Shown here: positions 40,229-48,488 of the stretch, piece by piece | Layout of the letters: each line of letters opens with the position of its first letter | How positions within the stretch are numbered: position 1 is the stretch's first letter | Assembly (NCBI GenBank): GCA_004346645.1 | Contig: SMDA01000004.1 | Coordinates: 62,001 to 126,000 of the forward strand | Source of the DNA: Gulbenkiania mobilis | GTDB lineage: Bacteria > Pseudomonadota > Gammaproteobacteria > Burkholderiales > Chromobacteriaceae | Reading direction: 5' to 3' | Length of the DNA stretch: 64,000 nucleotides | Notes under the pieces: model-generated | Seen by the model: only the letters and a program-made list of their open reading frames with translations | The model's database searches: none | Told to the model about the DNA's origin: nothing | Position numbers and translations under genes: made by a program

Positions 40229-40657
40229 CTACTCGATGGTGAGCTTGCGGGCGCTGGAGGCGGTTTTCTTCGGCAGCGTCAGCTCCAGCACGCCATCCCG
40301 GTAGCGGGCCGTGGCGCGGGCTTCGTCAACCTCCACCGGAAGCTGGAAGAGGCGGGCCACCTGACCGTAGTAGCGCTCGGACCGCAACACCTTCTCGCCA
40401 TCCTTCTGCTCGCTGGCTTTCTTCACCTCGGCGGATATGGAAACACGGTTGCCGTCGATATCCACATGCAGGTCTTCCTTGTTCACCCCCGGCACCTCGG
40501 CGTGCACCGTGTAGGCCTCGCCGGTTTCCTTCACATCGATACGGATGGCACCGGCCATGTCGTTGCCGTTGTCCGTAGAGAAGGGCCGCACGAAGAAGCC
40601 CTTGAACATGTCATCGAACAGCGGTTCGAGTCGGTTGCGACGGGTCAGTTCGTTCAT
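40229..40657 (-). CDS. Small heat shock protein, Hsp20/alpha-crystallin family
   Basis: ATP-independent holdase chaperone. The 142-residue protein has an alpha-crystallin domain starting IRIDVKETGEAYTVHAEVPGVNKEDLHVDIDGNRV (residues 38-72), the hydrophobic motif DGVLELTLPKK near 120, and a short tail without a clear I-x-I motif, so oligomer packing may differ. GGAGT stands 10 nt before the ATG. The upstream region has a weak heat-shock-promoter resemblance. Confidence 0.92.
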   Translation of the reverse strand: MNELTRRNRLEPLFDDMFKGFFVRPFSTDNGNDMAGAIRIDVKETGEAYTVHAEVPGVNKEDLHVDIDGNRVSISAEVKKASEQKDGEKVLRSERYYGQVARLFQLPVEVDEARATARYRDGVLELTLPKKTASSARKLTIE

Positions 40658-40714
40658 GGAAATACTCCTTCCGACATAGAACGGATCGGGGTTTTGGCGC
40701 CCCTCTGCTTTCCT

Positions 40715-40743
40715 ATTTAGTGGCCGGCTCGCTTGTTATCAAG
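40715..40743 (-). promoter_or_regulatory. Weak sigma-32-like promoter for hsp20
   Basis: On the minus strand CTTGATA (40743-40737) and CCACTAAAT (40723-40715) are separated by 13 nt, with spacing right for sigma-32. The -35 differs from CTTGAAA at one position; the -10 is a poor match to CCCCAT-type boxes. Suggestive only. Confidence 0.3.
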
Positions 40744-40845
40744 CGCGTTCGCGTCAGGTGTTTGACGCAGGGCAAACCTGCCGCGCGGGGCTTTACAGCT
40801 TGCGGGCACCGTTCTAACGTTGACCTTTTTCGCCATCCCGTTGCC

Positions 40846-41328
40846 ATGTCCAAGGAAAAGATCCCGGTCACCCAGGCCATCCGCCAGTTGCGCGAGCACG
40901 GTGTGGCCTTCAGCGAGCACCTTTACAAATACGAAGAGCGCGGCGGCACCCGCGTGTCGGCGCGCGAACTGGGCGTGGACGAACACGCCGTGATCAAGAC
41001 ACTGATCATGGAAGATGAGCAGCACCACCCACTGATCGTGCTGATGCACGGTGACCGCGAAGTGGGCACAGGCATGCTGGCCCGGCAGATCGGTGTGAAG
41101 AAGGTCAGCCCCTGCGAGCCCAAGACGGCCGACCGGCACAGCGGTTATCAGGTGGGCGGCACCAGCCCCTTCGGCACCCGCCATCCGATGCCGGTATACA
41201 TGCAGGCCTCCATCGCGACGCTGCCGCGCATCTACATCAACGGTGGCCGGCGCGGCTTTCTGGTGGGCATGGACCCGGCCGACCTGATGCGCGTGCTGAC
41301 CCCCACGCTGGTGGAAGTAGCGGCCTGA
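40846..41328 (+). CDS. ybaK: Cys-tRNA(Pro)/Cys-tRNA(Cys) deacylase, YbaK/EbsC family
   Basis: Trans-editing enzyme that hydrolyses cysteine mischarged on tRNA-Pro. The 160-residue protein starts MSKEKIPVTQAIRQL. It has KTLIMEDEQHHPLIVLMHGDREV near residue 45, the catalytic-lysine region at ARQIGVKKVSPCEP (near 80) and the GYQVGGTSPFGTRHPMPVY loop near 100. The start at 40846 is chosen over the long upstream frame, which crosses the hsp20 promoter. Confidence 0.92.
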   Translation: MSKEKIPVTQAIRQLREHGVAFSEHLYKYEERGGTRVSARELGVDEHAVIKTLIMEDEQHHPLIVLMHGDREVGTGMLARQIGVKKVSPCEPKTADRHSGYQVGGTSPFGTRHPMPVYMQASIATLPRIYINGGRRGFLVGMDPADLMRVLTPTLVEVAA

Positions 41329-41354
41329 CTTCGGCCAACCGGGCCCATTGATGA

Positions 41355-41383
41355 AAAACGCCCCGGTTGCTGCGGGGCGTTTT
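41355..41383. terminator. Bidirectional terminator between ybaK and ftrD
   Basis: Perfect 11-bp stem AAAACGCCCCG/CGGGGCGTTTT with a 7-nt loop, A/T tails on both sides. A perfect TTCGGCCAACC copy (41330-41340) lies between the ybaK stop and the hairpin. Confidence 0.9.
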
Positions 41384-41406
41384 CACGTGCACATACAGGA
41401 AGGCGG

Positions 41407-42780
41407 TCACCACCACCAGAACATATAGCCCCAGGCGGCATCCACCCATGCCAGCGCAGCGACGAACGCCAGCATGGCCAGTACCCAGCGCAGGCCCCGC
41501 GTCCAGCGCGCAACGATGCGTCCTGCCAGCCACAGCGACCACAGGTTGGCCGAACCGAGCAGTACGAGCCGTGCATCGTTCACCCAGTGCACCGGCACAC
41601 CTTCGGCCTTGACCAGGGTGACGGTCAGGGCCGACAGCCCGAGAAACACGCCACATCCGGCCAGCGGGATCAGCCCCTGCGCCAGATGATGGAAGCGGCG
41701 GCGCTGCCAGCCCCCGGCCACGGCCACAGCGCCGGCCAACAGCAGCGACAGTACGCTACCCATCACCAGCGCGGTGGCCAGGATGTAGCCGATCAGCAGG
41801 CTGCCGTCCAGCCAGGAGAAGACATCATTCAGTTCGGGATAATGGGTGAACAGCCACCACGGCGCATCGGTGTCCAACGGCCACAGGATGTCGCGTTCGA
41901 TCAGCCACTCGGCTACCGTCTGCTTCAGGGCGACGAACCACGGGCTGACGCTCCAGTGAAAGGCGCCAATGGCCACCCCCAGCAGGCCGAACAGGATCAG
42001 CAGCGTCTGCCATCCATCGGCTTCGCGCTCTGCCACTTCCACCACCTCGTGCGACGGCGAACGTAGGCTGAGCGTCACTGCGTCGCGGTGACTGCTGCAG
42101 CGGCCGCACATGTGACAGCCACTGCCGCCCTTCATGCTGCGGATCGGCTGCAGGGGTGCGCAGTCCACTGCCTGGATGCGGATCACCTGCCGCTTGTCCA
42201 GCGAGGCGCGCCAAGCGGCCTCCTCCACGCGGTAATGCATCGGGGCCAGCTTGGACAGCAGACCGAACACGCCGTTGACCGGACACAGATAACGACACCA
42301 AGCCCGCTTGCCACGGGTGTAAACCACCCCCACGGCCACTGCGGCCACAGTGGAACCTCCCAGTACCAGCAGCGCTGCCTTCGGATACTGGTAGACGCTG
42401 ACCATCTGGCCGTAGATCGTGGTCAGCGCAAAGGCGACGAAAGGCCATCCACCCCAACGCATCCAGCGTGGAATCGTCCGGCCCATGCCCTTGCGCGCAG
42501 CCCATTCGGACAGGGCGCCTTCCGGACAGAGCACGCCACACCACAGCCGGCCGAACAGCACCATGCTCAGCAGCACGAAGGGCCACCAGATGCCCCAGAA
42601 GACGAACTGGGCGAACACCGTCAGGTTATCGAGCATGCGTGCGCTATCCGGCGGCAGCGGCATCACCGCCGGCACGATCAGCAGGAAGGCGTACACCAGC
42701 ACCACCACCCACTGCAGGCGGCGAATCCAGTGGCCGTTGTCGCGCAGCCAGTCGCCCGACCGCGCCAGAAGGGTGTTCAT
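41407..42780 (-). CDS. ftrD: Polyferredoxin-like membrane protein of ferrous iron uptake (FtrD)
   Basis: A 457-residue membrane protein with about nine helices and NapH/NosR-like cysteine motifs: GRLWCGVLCPEGALSEW near residue 79, AWCRYLCPVNGVFGLL near 161, and GCHMCGRCSSH near 222. In the Bordetella-type FtrABCD system this component is thought to take electrons released when Fe(II) is oxidised for transport. It is the last gene of the operon and overlaps ftrC by four bases. A repeat copy (41544) reads SAN. Confidence 0.88.
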   Translation of the reverse strand: MNTLLARSGDWLRDNGHWIRRLQWVVVLVYAFLLIVPAVMPLPPDSARMLDNLTVFAQFVFWGIWWPFVLLSMVLFGRLWCGVLCPEGALSEWAARKGMGRTIPRWMRWGGWPFVAFALTTIYGQMVSVYQYPKAALLVLGGSTVAAVAVGVVYTRGKRAWCRYLCPVNGVFGLLSKLAPMHYRVEEAAWRASLDKRQVIRIQAVDCAPLQPIRSMKGGSGCHMCGRCSSHRDAVTLSLRSPSHEVVEVAEREADGWQTLLILFGLLGVAIGAFHWSVSPWFVALKQTVAEWLIERDILWPLDTDAPWWLFTHYPELNDVFSWLDGSLLIGYILATALVMGSVLSLLLAGAVAVAGGWQRRRFHHLAQGLIPLAGCGVFLGLSALTVTLVKAEGVPVHWVNDARLVLLGSANLWSLWLAGRIVARWTRGLRWVLAMLAFVAALAWVDAAWGYMFWWW

Positions 42781-43595
42781 CTCTGCGTCCCGCGGTTGCG
42801 CCAGGCCATCATCGCCCCCACCGCCAGCCAGAAACCGCCATAGGCAATCAGGCTGGTCAGGGCCGGATGCGCTCGGTAGCCGGTCAGCGAGGCCACCACG
42901 CCACCGGTTGGACTCATATCATCCAGCAGGCCGGAGCTGTCCCACACCGGATCCACCAGCGCCGGCAGCACGTCCATCGAGATCAGCTTTTCCACCCCGC
43001 TGATGAAGAGCGCGGCAGCCAACAGCAGCAGCAGGATTTCAGTCAGGCGGAAGAACAGGCGCCATGAGAGGACGCGCCCGCCCAGCTGCAGCAGGTAGAA
43101 GGTGCCCAGCGCCAGCACGAAGCCGGCCAGAGCGGCCGTGGCCATCGATACCAGCGTGCTGCCATCGGCACTGGCCAGCATGCCGTAAAGGAACACCACG
43201 GTTTCGCTGCCTTCACGCGCCACGGCGATGGCGGTCAGGATCAGTACTCCCCACCAGTTCGCCCGAGCCGCGTGTTCGGCCAACCCGCTCTCCAGATCGC
43301 GCTTGAGCGTGCGCCCGTGCTCACGCATCCACAGCACCATGTGCACGATCAGCGCCGAGGCGGTGAACACCAGTACTGTCTGGAAGATCTCCTGACCGTT
43401 CTCGAAGGCGCTGCTGACAGCGAACAGCCCGAAGGCCAGGGCCGCTGCCATCGCCAGCCCCACGCCCACGCCGCCCCACAGCCAGCGCTTGCCGGCGGCG
43501 CCTTCAGGATTCTTGTTGAGCCAGGCGTAAAGGATGCCGATTACCAGCATCGCTTCCACGCTCTCGCGCCAGACGATGAAAAGTACCTGCCCCAT
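42777..43595 (-). CDS. ftrC: Iron permease of the FTR1/EfeU family (FtrC)
   Basis: High-affinity iron permease. The 272-residue, seven-helix protein carries both REXXE iron-binding motifs: RESVEAML in helix 1 (near residue 10) and AREGSETVVF in helix 4 (near 127). Length equals EfeU/FetM-type permeases. Overlapping ftrD on one side and 12 nt from ftrB on the other, it is clearly cotranscribed. Confidence 0.95.
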   Translation of the reverse strand: MGQVLFIVWRESVEAMLVIGILYAWLNKNPEGAAGKRWLWGGVGVGLAMAAALAFGLFAVSSAFENGQEIFQTVLVFTASALIVHMVLWMREHGRTLKRDLESGLAEHAARANWWGVLILTAIAVAREGSETVVFLYGMLASADGSTLVSMATAALAGFVLALGTFYLLQLGGRVLSWRLFFRLTEILLLLLAAALFISGVEKLISMDVLPALVDPVWDSSGLLDDMSPTGGVVASLTGYRAHPALTSLIAYGGFWLAVGAMMAWRNRGTQR

Positions 43596-43607
43596 CTTCC
43601 GTCTCCC

Positions 43608-43931
43608 TTACTTGGCCACGATCACGCCTTGGGCGGTGGCCATGTGGAATTCGTCGAAAAACTTGTATTCACCCGGCGATAGGGGGTTGATCACCACAAA
43701 GGACTCTGCCCCCGGTGCCAGCACCTTCTCCTTACGCAGCTGGGTGCTTTCGAACTCCACCGGTGTCTTGCCGCTGTTGATCACTTCGATCTTGAACTTC
43801 TTGCCCGCCGGCACCATCAGCCGCGCCGGGTTCAATTTGCCGTCCTTCAGCTCCAGCCTTACGGTCGGAAGGTCTTCGGCCAAGGCCGGGGCAGCCGCCA
43901 GGGCCGCTGCCAAAATCCACCAGGTTCGCAT
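43608..43931 (-). CDS. ftrB: Periplasmic cupredoxin-like protein (FtrB)
   Basis: A 107-residue secreted protein with a signal peptide (MRTWWILAAALAAAPALA) and a cupredoxin-like beta fold: VRLELKDGKLNPARLMVPAGKKFKIEVINSGKTPVEFES, then LSPGEYKFFDEFHM. This is the EfeO N-domain/FtrB type, proposed to oxidise Fe(II) or shuttle electrons. Candidate metal ligands are few (one His, one Met, several Glu), so copper binding is not certain from sequence. Confidence 0.88.
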   Translation of the reverse strand: MRTWWILAAALAAAPALAEDLPTVRLELKDGKLNPARLMVPAGKKFKIEVINSGKTPVEFESTQLRKEKVLAPGAESFVVINPLSPGEYKFFDEFHMATAQGVIVAK

Positions 43932-44000
43932 GGATACTCGCTCCGAAAAGGAAAACAGCGCCCGCTTACGATGAACGGACGCTGTCGGATTCTAACGCAT

Positions 44001-44025
44001 GAGAATGTTTACGGTTTACATTCTC
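44001..44025 (-). repeat. Intercistronic hairpin between ftrA and ftrB
   Basis: Perfect 8-bp inverted repeat GAGAATGT/ACATTCTC around a 9-nt centre, starting two bases after the ftrA stop. On the ftr coding strand no T-run follows, so it looks like an mRNA-protecting or attenuating hairpin; on the opposite strand TTTT follows. Confidence 0.65.
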
Positions 44026-44027
44026 TT

Positions 44028-44564
44028 TTAGTAGCCGCCCTTCTTGCCGATGCCGGCGTAGGCGAACTCGTAGTTGAGGTCGAACGGCTTGAACCAAGGA
44101 CCAACACCGGTTTCCTTGTCGGTATGGCGGCCGAAATGCGCATGGGCGTTCATGGAAGGCGGCTGGATGGTGAGCTTGAGCTTGTACTTGCCCGGGCCCA
44201 TCAGCTTGATGTTGTCGCCGTAATGCGGGCCGTCGGAGGCCACCATCGGCATGAAGTCACCCTTGATCGTCTGGGTGGAGCCGGCCTTGCTCAGCTCGTA
44301 CTTGATCACCAGATAGGGCATCCAGTCGCCTTCGGCAAAGCCGTTCGGATTGTTCTTGGCGGCGTGAATGTCGGCCTCGAGGTGGATGTCGGACTCTTCT
44401 GCCTTGCGCATCATACCGTCCGGCTCCATCTTCACCGGCTGCAGATAGACTGCGGCCACTTCCATGCCGTTCTTGATCTGCGGTTTGCCGATCGGATACT
44501 CGGCAGCAAGTGCAAGGGAGGCCGTGCCGGCCAGGAGGGCGGCGAGCAACAGGGTTTTCTTCAT
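44028..44564 (-). CDS. ftrA: Periplasmic iron-binding protein, P19/FtrA family
   Basis: First protein of the ferrous-iron system. The 178-residue precursor has a signal peptide (to about residue 21, ending ALAAEYPIG). The P19 core follows: GMEVAAVYLQPVKMEPDGMM, ESDIHLEADIHA (near 62) and the Cu/Fe-site region SMNAHAHFGRHTDKETGVGPW (near 140). P19/FetP proteins bind copper and iron as dimers. The start at 44564 excludes 47 upstream codons that run through the Fur-like site. Confidence 0.93.
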   Translation of the reverse strand: MKKTLLLAALLAGTASLALAAEYPIGKPQIKNGMEVAAVYLQPVKMEPDGMMRKAEESDIHLEADIHAAKNNPNGFAEGDWMPYLVIKYELSKAGSTQTIKGDFMPMVASDGPHYGDNIKLMGPGKYKLKLTIQPPSMNAHAHFGRHTDKETGVGPWFKPFDLNYEFAYAGIGKKGGY

Positions 44565-44617
44565 CGGGCTTTTCCTTGGAAACGGGCGGATAGCAGCAGC
44601 GAGGAACCTGATTATAT

Positions 44618-44636
44618 GATAATTACTCGCATTTGC
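44618..44636 (-). promoter_or_regulatory. Fur-box-like operator for ftrABCD
   Basis: On the minus strand this 19-mer matches the classical GATAATGATAATCATTATC Fur box at 13 of 19 positions, in an AT-rich patch 54 nt upstream of the ftrA start. Iron repression of ftrABCD would be expected. The match was counted by hand. Confidence 0.65.
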
Positions 44637-44679
44637 AATAGCCTTGCCCTGCCCGTTTCCTTTTTGCCACAGCCCCGCA

Positions 44680-45888
44680 TCAGCCAGCACGGCGGATACG
44701 GGCACGGTAGGCGCTCCGAAAGCAGAAGCCCAGCGCGAGGAACAGCGTCATGCCCAGCGCCAGCGTCAACGGACTGTCCCACAGCAGCGGGGAAACCACG
44801 CCTGCCACCACGCTGCCCAGCAGCGTCTGCGTGAAACCCTGCAACGAGGACACCGTGCCGCGCAGCGAAGGAAACTGGTCCATCAGGTTGAGCGTGATCG
44901 AGGGCGCCGCCAGCGACATGCCAGTGGTGTACAACGCCAGCGGCAGAACGCTCCAGGGCAGTGAAGGGGCGAAAAAGCTGCTGTGGATCAGGTTGAAAGC
45001 GGCGGCCAGGCCCATCAGCGCATAGGCCATGGTAACAATCTCGCGCGGGCTGCGCCGGCCGGCCATCCGGCCCGACAGATAAGCGCCCAGCATGATGCCG
45101 GACACCGCGGGGCCGAACATCCACAGGAACTCGCTGGGCCCCAGATGCAGGTGCTCCATCAGAAACACCGGCGCCGCCGGAATGTACAGGAAGAAGCCGG
45201 CGAAGTTGAAGGCCACCGCCAGGGACAGCAACTGGAACTCCCGCTTTCGACCAACCGTCACATAGTTGGACAGAAGGGCACCGAAGGCCAGCGGCTGCCG
45301 AGCGCTTGCAGGCAGCGTCTCCGGCAAGGCGACGAGCGCGAACACAAACAGCGACAGCCCAACCAGCCCCATGAACACGAAGATCGAGTGCCAGCCGAAG
45401 GCACCGAACAGCCAGCCCCCCACCACCGGCGCGATGGCCGGCGACACCGAGAACAGCATCGTCACCTGAGACATCAGTCGCTGCGCTTCAGCCCCTTCAA
45501 GCCGGTCGCGAATGATCGCCCGTCCCACTACCAGCCCGGCACCGCCACACAGCCCCTGCAGCCCGCGGAAGAACAGCAGGGCTGGCAGGCTGTTGGACAG
45601 GGCACAGCCCACCGAGGCCAGCCCGAACAGCAGCGTGGTGGCCAGCACCACACGGCGGCGGCCGATGGCATCCGAGATCGCTCCATGCCACAGCATCATG
45701 AAGGCGTAGCACAGGAGATAGACGGTAAGGGCCTGCTGGATTTCCAGAGGCCCCACCTCCAGCGAACGGCCGATAGCCGGCATTGCGGGCAGGAAGGTAT
45801 CGATCGAGAAAGGACCGATGGTGGCCAGTGCGGCCAGAAGGAAGGCAAGCCTGCCGTGGGAAACAGGCGCTGATTTCGACATGGACAT
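44680..45888 (-). CDS. Bcr/CflA-family multidrug exporter (MFS)
   Basis: A 402-residue drug:H+ antiporter with 12 predicted helices. Family marks are IGPFSIDTFLPAMPAIGRSL near residue 24, the loop GAISDAIGRRRVV near 69, FRGLQGLCGGAGLVVGRAIIRD near 108, and SPAIAPVVGGWLFGAFGWHSIFVFMG near 148. Bcr/CflA proteins export bicyclomycin, chloramphenicol or other small molecules; the substrate here is unknown. The start is 45888, with 45882 an alternative. It diverges from the arsC-like gene. Confidence 0.87.
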   Translation of the reverse strand: MSMSKSAPVSHGRLAFLLAALATIGPFSIDTFLPAMPAIGRSLEVGPLEIQQALTVYLLCYAFMMLWHGAISDAIGRRRVVLATTLLFGLASVGCALSNSLPALLFFRGLQGLCGGAGLVVGRAIIRDRLEGAEAQRLMSQVTMLFSVSPAIAPVVGGWLFGAFGWHSIFVFMGLVGLSLFVFALVALPETLPASARQPLAFGALLSNYVTVGRKREFQLLSLAVAFNFAGFFLYIPAAPVFLMEHLHLGPSEFLWMFGPAVSGIMLGAYLSGRMAGRRSPREIVTMAYALMGLAAAFNLIHSSFFAPSLPWSVLPLALYTTGMSLAAPSITLNLMDQFPSLRGTVSSLQGFTQTLLGSVVAGVVSPLLWDSPLTLALGMTLFLALGFCFRSAYRARIRRAG

Positions 45889-46028
45889 ATTCCGGTAAAC
45901 AGTTTGAAGCCCGGTCCGAAGACCGAAAAGTCGTTCGCCCGTCGGGCGGAGTTTGACGCACAATGCAGCAAGAACATCGCCTGTCTGGCAAGACAGGCGG
46001 ATACAACGACACCAAGGAGGCTTGCCCG

Positions 46029-46394
46029 ATGATCCGTCTTTACCACAATCCCCGCTGCTCGAAGTCCCGTCAGGCCCTGGCCTTGCTGGAGGAGGCCGGT
46101 GCCGAGGTGGAGGTGGTCGAATATCTGCGCACCCCACCCACGGCCGACGAGCTGGACCGGCTGCTGACCCTTCTTGATCTGGATGCCCGCGCCTTGCTGC
46201 GCACCAAGGAAGAAGAGTATGCCAGCCTGCACCTAGACGACGTGCCCCTGGAGCGGCGTCACCTGATCGAAGCGATGATCCAGCATCCGAGGCTGCTCGA
46301 GCGACCGATTGCCGTGTGTGGTGACCGAGCCGTGGTGGGCCGCCCACCAGAGCGGGTGCTGAGCCTGCTCGAAGGCAGGCCGGCACAGGGATGA
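46029..46394 (+). CDS. arsC: ArsC-family reductase (glutaredoxin-type arsenate reductase)
   Basis: A 121-residue thioredoxin-fold protein with the active-site cysteine in YHNPRCSKSRQAL (residue 10). Family segments VEVVEYLRTPPTADEL, LLRTKEEEY and the cis-proline motif RPIAVCGDRAVVGRPPERV near 93 follow. The extra cysteine in IAVCGD is unusual at this site. AGGAGG stands nine bases before the ATG. No other arsenic genes are nearby, so a general role as a YfgD-like reductase is also possible. Confidence 0.88.
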   Translation: MIRLYHNPRCSKSRQALALLEEAGAEVEVVEYLRTPPTADELDRLLTLLDLDARALLRTKEEEYASLHLDDVPLERRHLIEAMIQHPRLLERPIAVCGDRAVVGRPPERVLSLLEGRPAQG

Positions 46395-46402
46395 TTTGTT
46401 AC

Positions 46403-46432
46403 TTGATAAATAATAACATATGTTACTAAAAT
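46403..46432 (+). promoter_or_regulatory. marR promoter with palindromic operator
   Basis: TTGATA (46403-46408) and TAAAAT (46427-46432) are 18 nt apart. The spacer contains the perfect 12-bp palindrome TAACATATGTTA (46414-46425). Transcription would start about at the ATG at 46439, so the message may be leaderless; no ribosome site is visible. Confidence 0.6.
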
Positions 46433-46438
46433 AGCGCC

Positions 46439-46933
46439 ATGACCAGATCCTTCACCCAGCTTGAACAGGCCATGGAGCGGGTCGAGACCTTGGCTCCGGG
46501 CGTGCCGCGCCAGGAAGTGATCCTGACCCGGCTCTACTACCACATCATGCCCCGTCTTTCTGGATATCTGAACGACATCCTGAAAGAGCACGGTGTCAAC
46601 GAAACGGTATGGATGGCGTTGCTTACCCTGTACGCCTGTCCCAACCAAACGCTCAACCCATCCGATATCAGCGATACGCTGGATTCGTCGCGCACCAACG
46701 CCACGCGCATCTCCGACGAGCTGGTGCGGCACGGCTGGGCGGCGCGGGTGCCCTGCTGCGACGACCGCCGCAAGATCCGGCTGGACCTGACAGAAGAGGG
46801 CGTGCGCTTTATCGAGAGCGTGCTGCCGGTGTCCAGGGCAGCCCACCGCGACCTATGGAGCGCCTTCAGCACCGAGGAAAAAACGCAGCTAGAAACGCTG
46901 CTGCGCAAGCTGCTGACCCGCCTGGGCGGCTGA
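46439..46933 (+). CDS. MarR-family repressor of the efflux operon
   Basis: A 164-residue winged-helix regulator of the EmrR/MprA type. The DNA-binding region shows LNPSDISDTLDSSRTNATRISDELVRHGW (near 77-105) followed by the wing ARVPCCDDRRKIRLDLTEEG with the conserved DDRR. Two adjacent cysteines (near 110) in the wing could sense oxidants. It lies directly upstream of the NodT-EmrA-EmrB operon on the same strand and probably represses both itself and that operon until a drug or phenolic ligand binds. Confidence 0.9.
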   Translation: MTRSFTQLEQAMERVETLAPGVPRQEVILTRLYYHIMPRLSGYLNDILKEHGVNETVWMALLTLYACPNQTLNPSDISDTLDSSRTNATRISDELVRHGWAARVPCCDDRRKIRLDLTEEGVRFIESVLPVSRAAHRDLWSAFSTEEKTQLETLLRKLLTRLGG

Positions 46934-46949
46934 CCCTTGAGCGTACCCT

Positions 46950-46980
46950 GCCGGCACGGCCTCTTGCCTGCCGGCTTTTA
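46950..46980 (+). terminator. Terminator after marR
   Basis: GCCGGCA/TGCCGGC 7-bp stem with a 12-nt loop and a TTTTA tail. It partly overlaps the putative -35 of the efflux operon promoter. Confidence 0.65.
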
Positions 46981-46988
46981 TATGCGGA

Positions 46989-47009
46989 TATAATCACCTG
47001 GGTGATTAT
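46989..47009 (+). promoter_or_regulatory. Efflux operon -10 box overlapped by operator palindrome
   Basis: Consensus TATAAT at 46989-46994 with a possible -35 TTGCCT at 46964. The perfect 20-bp inverted repeat ATAATCACCTGGGTGATTAT (46990-47009) covers the -10 and the expected start site, a layout typical of MarR-family repression. Confidence 0.7.
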
Positions 47010-47044
47010 TACATCGTGCAGTACTTGACCGAAGGTTTTGACTG

Positions 47045-48487
47045 ATGCTTAAAGATGCCTTCCCTTCCGGCGCGGTGCCGCGCTGGCTGGCCGTGCTCGT
47101 GGCGGCCGCACTTGTGGCCGGCTGCGCCAGCCCGGGCGCCCACCGGGCACCGCCGGCCACGGTGGACCCGGCCACCCTGGGCCTGACGGATCAGGCCGGC
47201 TATGCCCCCGCAGCAGGCTGGTGGAAAGCGGCGGCCGACCCGGTACTCGACCGACTGATCGACACCGCCCTGGCGCAATCGCCCTCGCTGCGGGTGCTCG
47301 ATGCAAGGTTGGCCGAAGCCCGTGCGCAAGCCGGGCTCGCCGAAAGCCGGCTGGGTCCGCAGGTGGATGCCACTGCCAGCGTGGACCGTGAGCGCTACTC
47401 GCTCTACGGGCTGACGCCTCCCCCGTTGGCCGGCAACTACGCCACCCTGTACCGCACGGCCCTGAATGCCAGCTGGGACCTTGATCTGTGGGGCCGCCGA
47501 CGGGCCGAACTACAGGCAGCGCTTGGCGCCACGCAGGCACAGTCCCTGGAAAATGCCCAGGCCAGACTGAAGCTGGTACAGGCTGTCATGGCCCAGTACA
47601 CCGCGTTGCAGCGGCAGGTGGCGCTGCGCGAGACGCTGCTGAACCGCCAGCGCCTGGCAGGCGAACGTGTGGCCTTGCTGGCCGCGCAGGCCCGCGCGGG
47701 CGTCACCAGCCCGAGCGAACGGCGGCCGGCCGAAATGCGAGCGGCCCAGCTGGGACAGCAGATCGCGGCCAACGACAGCGACATCGCACGCAGCCGGCAT
47801 GCGCTGGCCGCGCTGACGGGCCAGCCGCCTGCGGCGCTGGCGGCACTGAAGCCGCTGCCGATGAGCGTGCCGCCTACCGTGAGCGAAGCACGCCTGAGTA
47901 CTGCCCTGCTGGGTCAGCGCCCCGACATCATGGCCTTGCGCGCCCGCGCCGAAGCCGGGCGGCTGCGGGTCAAGGCCGCCCGAGCCGCCTTCTATCCCGA
48001 TCTGAAGCTGAGTGCCTTCATCGGCCTGTCGGCCCAGGACATCGGCGACTTGCTCAAGCGCGATGCCAGCATCCTGGGCGTGCTGCCAGCCATCACCCTG
48101 CCGATCTTCAACAGCGGGGCACTGCGCTCCCAGCTGTCGCAGGAGGAAGCACGCTACGCCCAGGCCATTGAAAACTACAACCAGACCGTCTACGACGCGC
48201 TGCGCGACACCGCCGATGCCCTCTCCACCCTGCGCCTGAGTGCGGACCAGCTGCGCGAAGCCAATGCTGCCCAGGCCGCCGCTGCGCGCAGCGCCGATGC
48301 CGCAAGGCAACGCCAGCGGGCCGGGCTGACCAACGGCTTTGCCGTACTGGACGCCGCCGACCTGCGCGAGCAGGGCGCAGCCCAGGTGGCCGACGCACTG
48401 GCCGCACGCCGACTGGCCTGGATCCAACTGAACACGCAACTGGGCGGAGGCGTACCGCTTTCGGCCAACCTTGAGGAACGCTCCTGA
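47045..48487 (+). CDS. Outer-membrane efflux lipoprotein (NodT/OprM family)
   Basis: Outer-membrane channel of the tripartite pump. The 480-residue precursor has a lipoprotein signal with lipobox LVAGC (cysteine near residue 27). Two OEP repeats form the helical barrel: SPSLRVLDARLAEARAQAGLAESRLGPQVDATASV and RPDIMALRARAEAGRLRVKAARAAFYPDLKLSAFIG. WDLDLWGRRR (near 147) is a family motif. First of three genes; GAAGG precedes the ATG by 9-10 nt. It contains two perfect repeat copies (47307, 48460). Confidence 0.92.
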   Translation: MLKDAFPSGAVPRWLAVLVAAALVAGCASPGAHRAPPATVDPATLGLTDQAGYAPAAGWWKAAADPVLDRLIDTALAQSPSLRVLDARLAEARAQAGLAESRLGPQVDATASVDRERYSLYGLTPPPLAGNYATLYRTALNASWDLDLWGRRRAELQAALGATQAQSLENAQARLKLVQAVMAQYTALQRQVALRETLLNRQRLAGERVALLAAQARAGVTSPSERRPAEMRAAQLGQQIAANDSDIARSRHALAALTGQPPAALAALKPLPMSVPPTVSEARLSTALLGQRPDIMALRARAEAGRLRVKAARAAFYPDLKLSAFIGLSAQDIGDLLKRDASILGVLPAITLPIFNSGALRSQLSQEEARYAQAIENYNQTVYDALRDTADALSTLRLSADQLREANAAQAAAARSADAARQRQRAGLTNGFAVLDAADLREQGAAQVADALAARRLAWIQLNTQLGGGVPLSANLEERS

Positions 48488-48488
48488 C

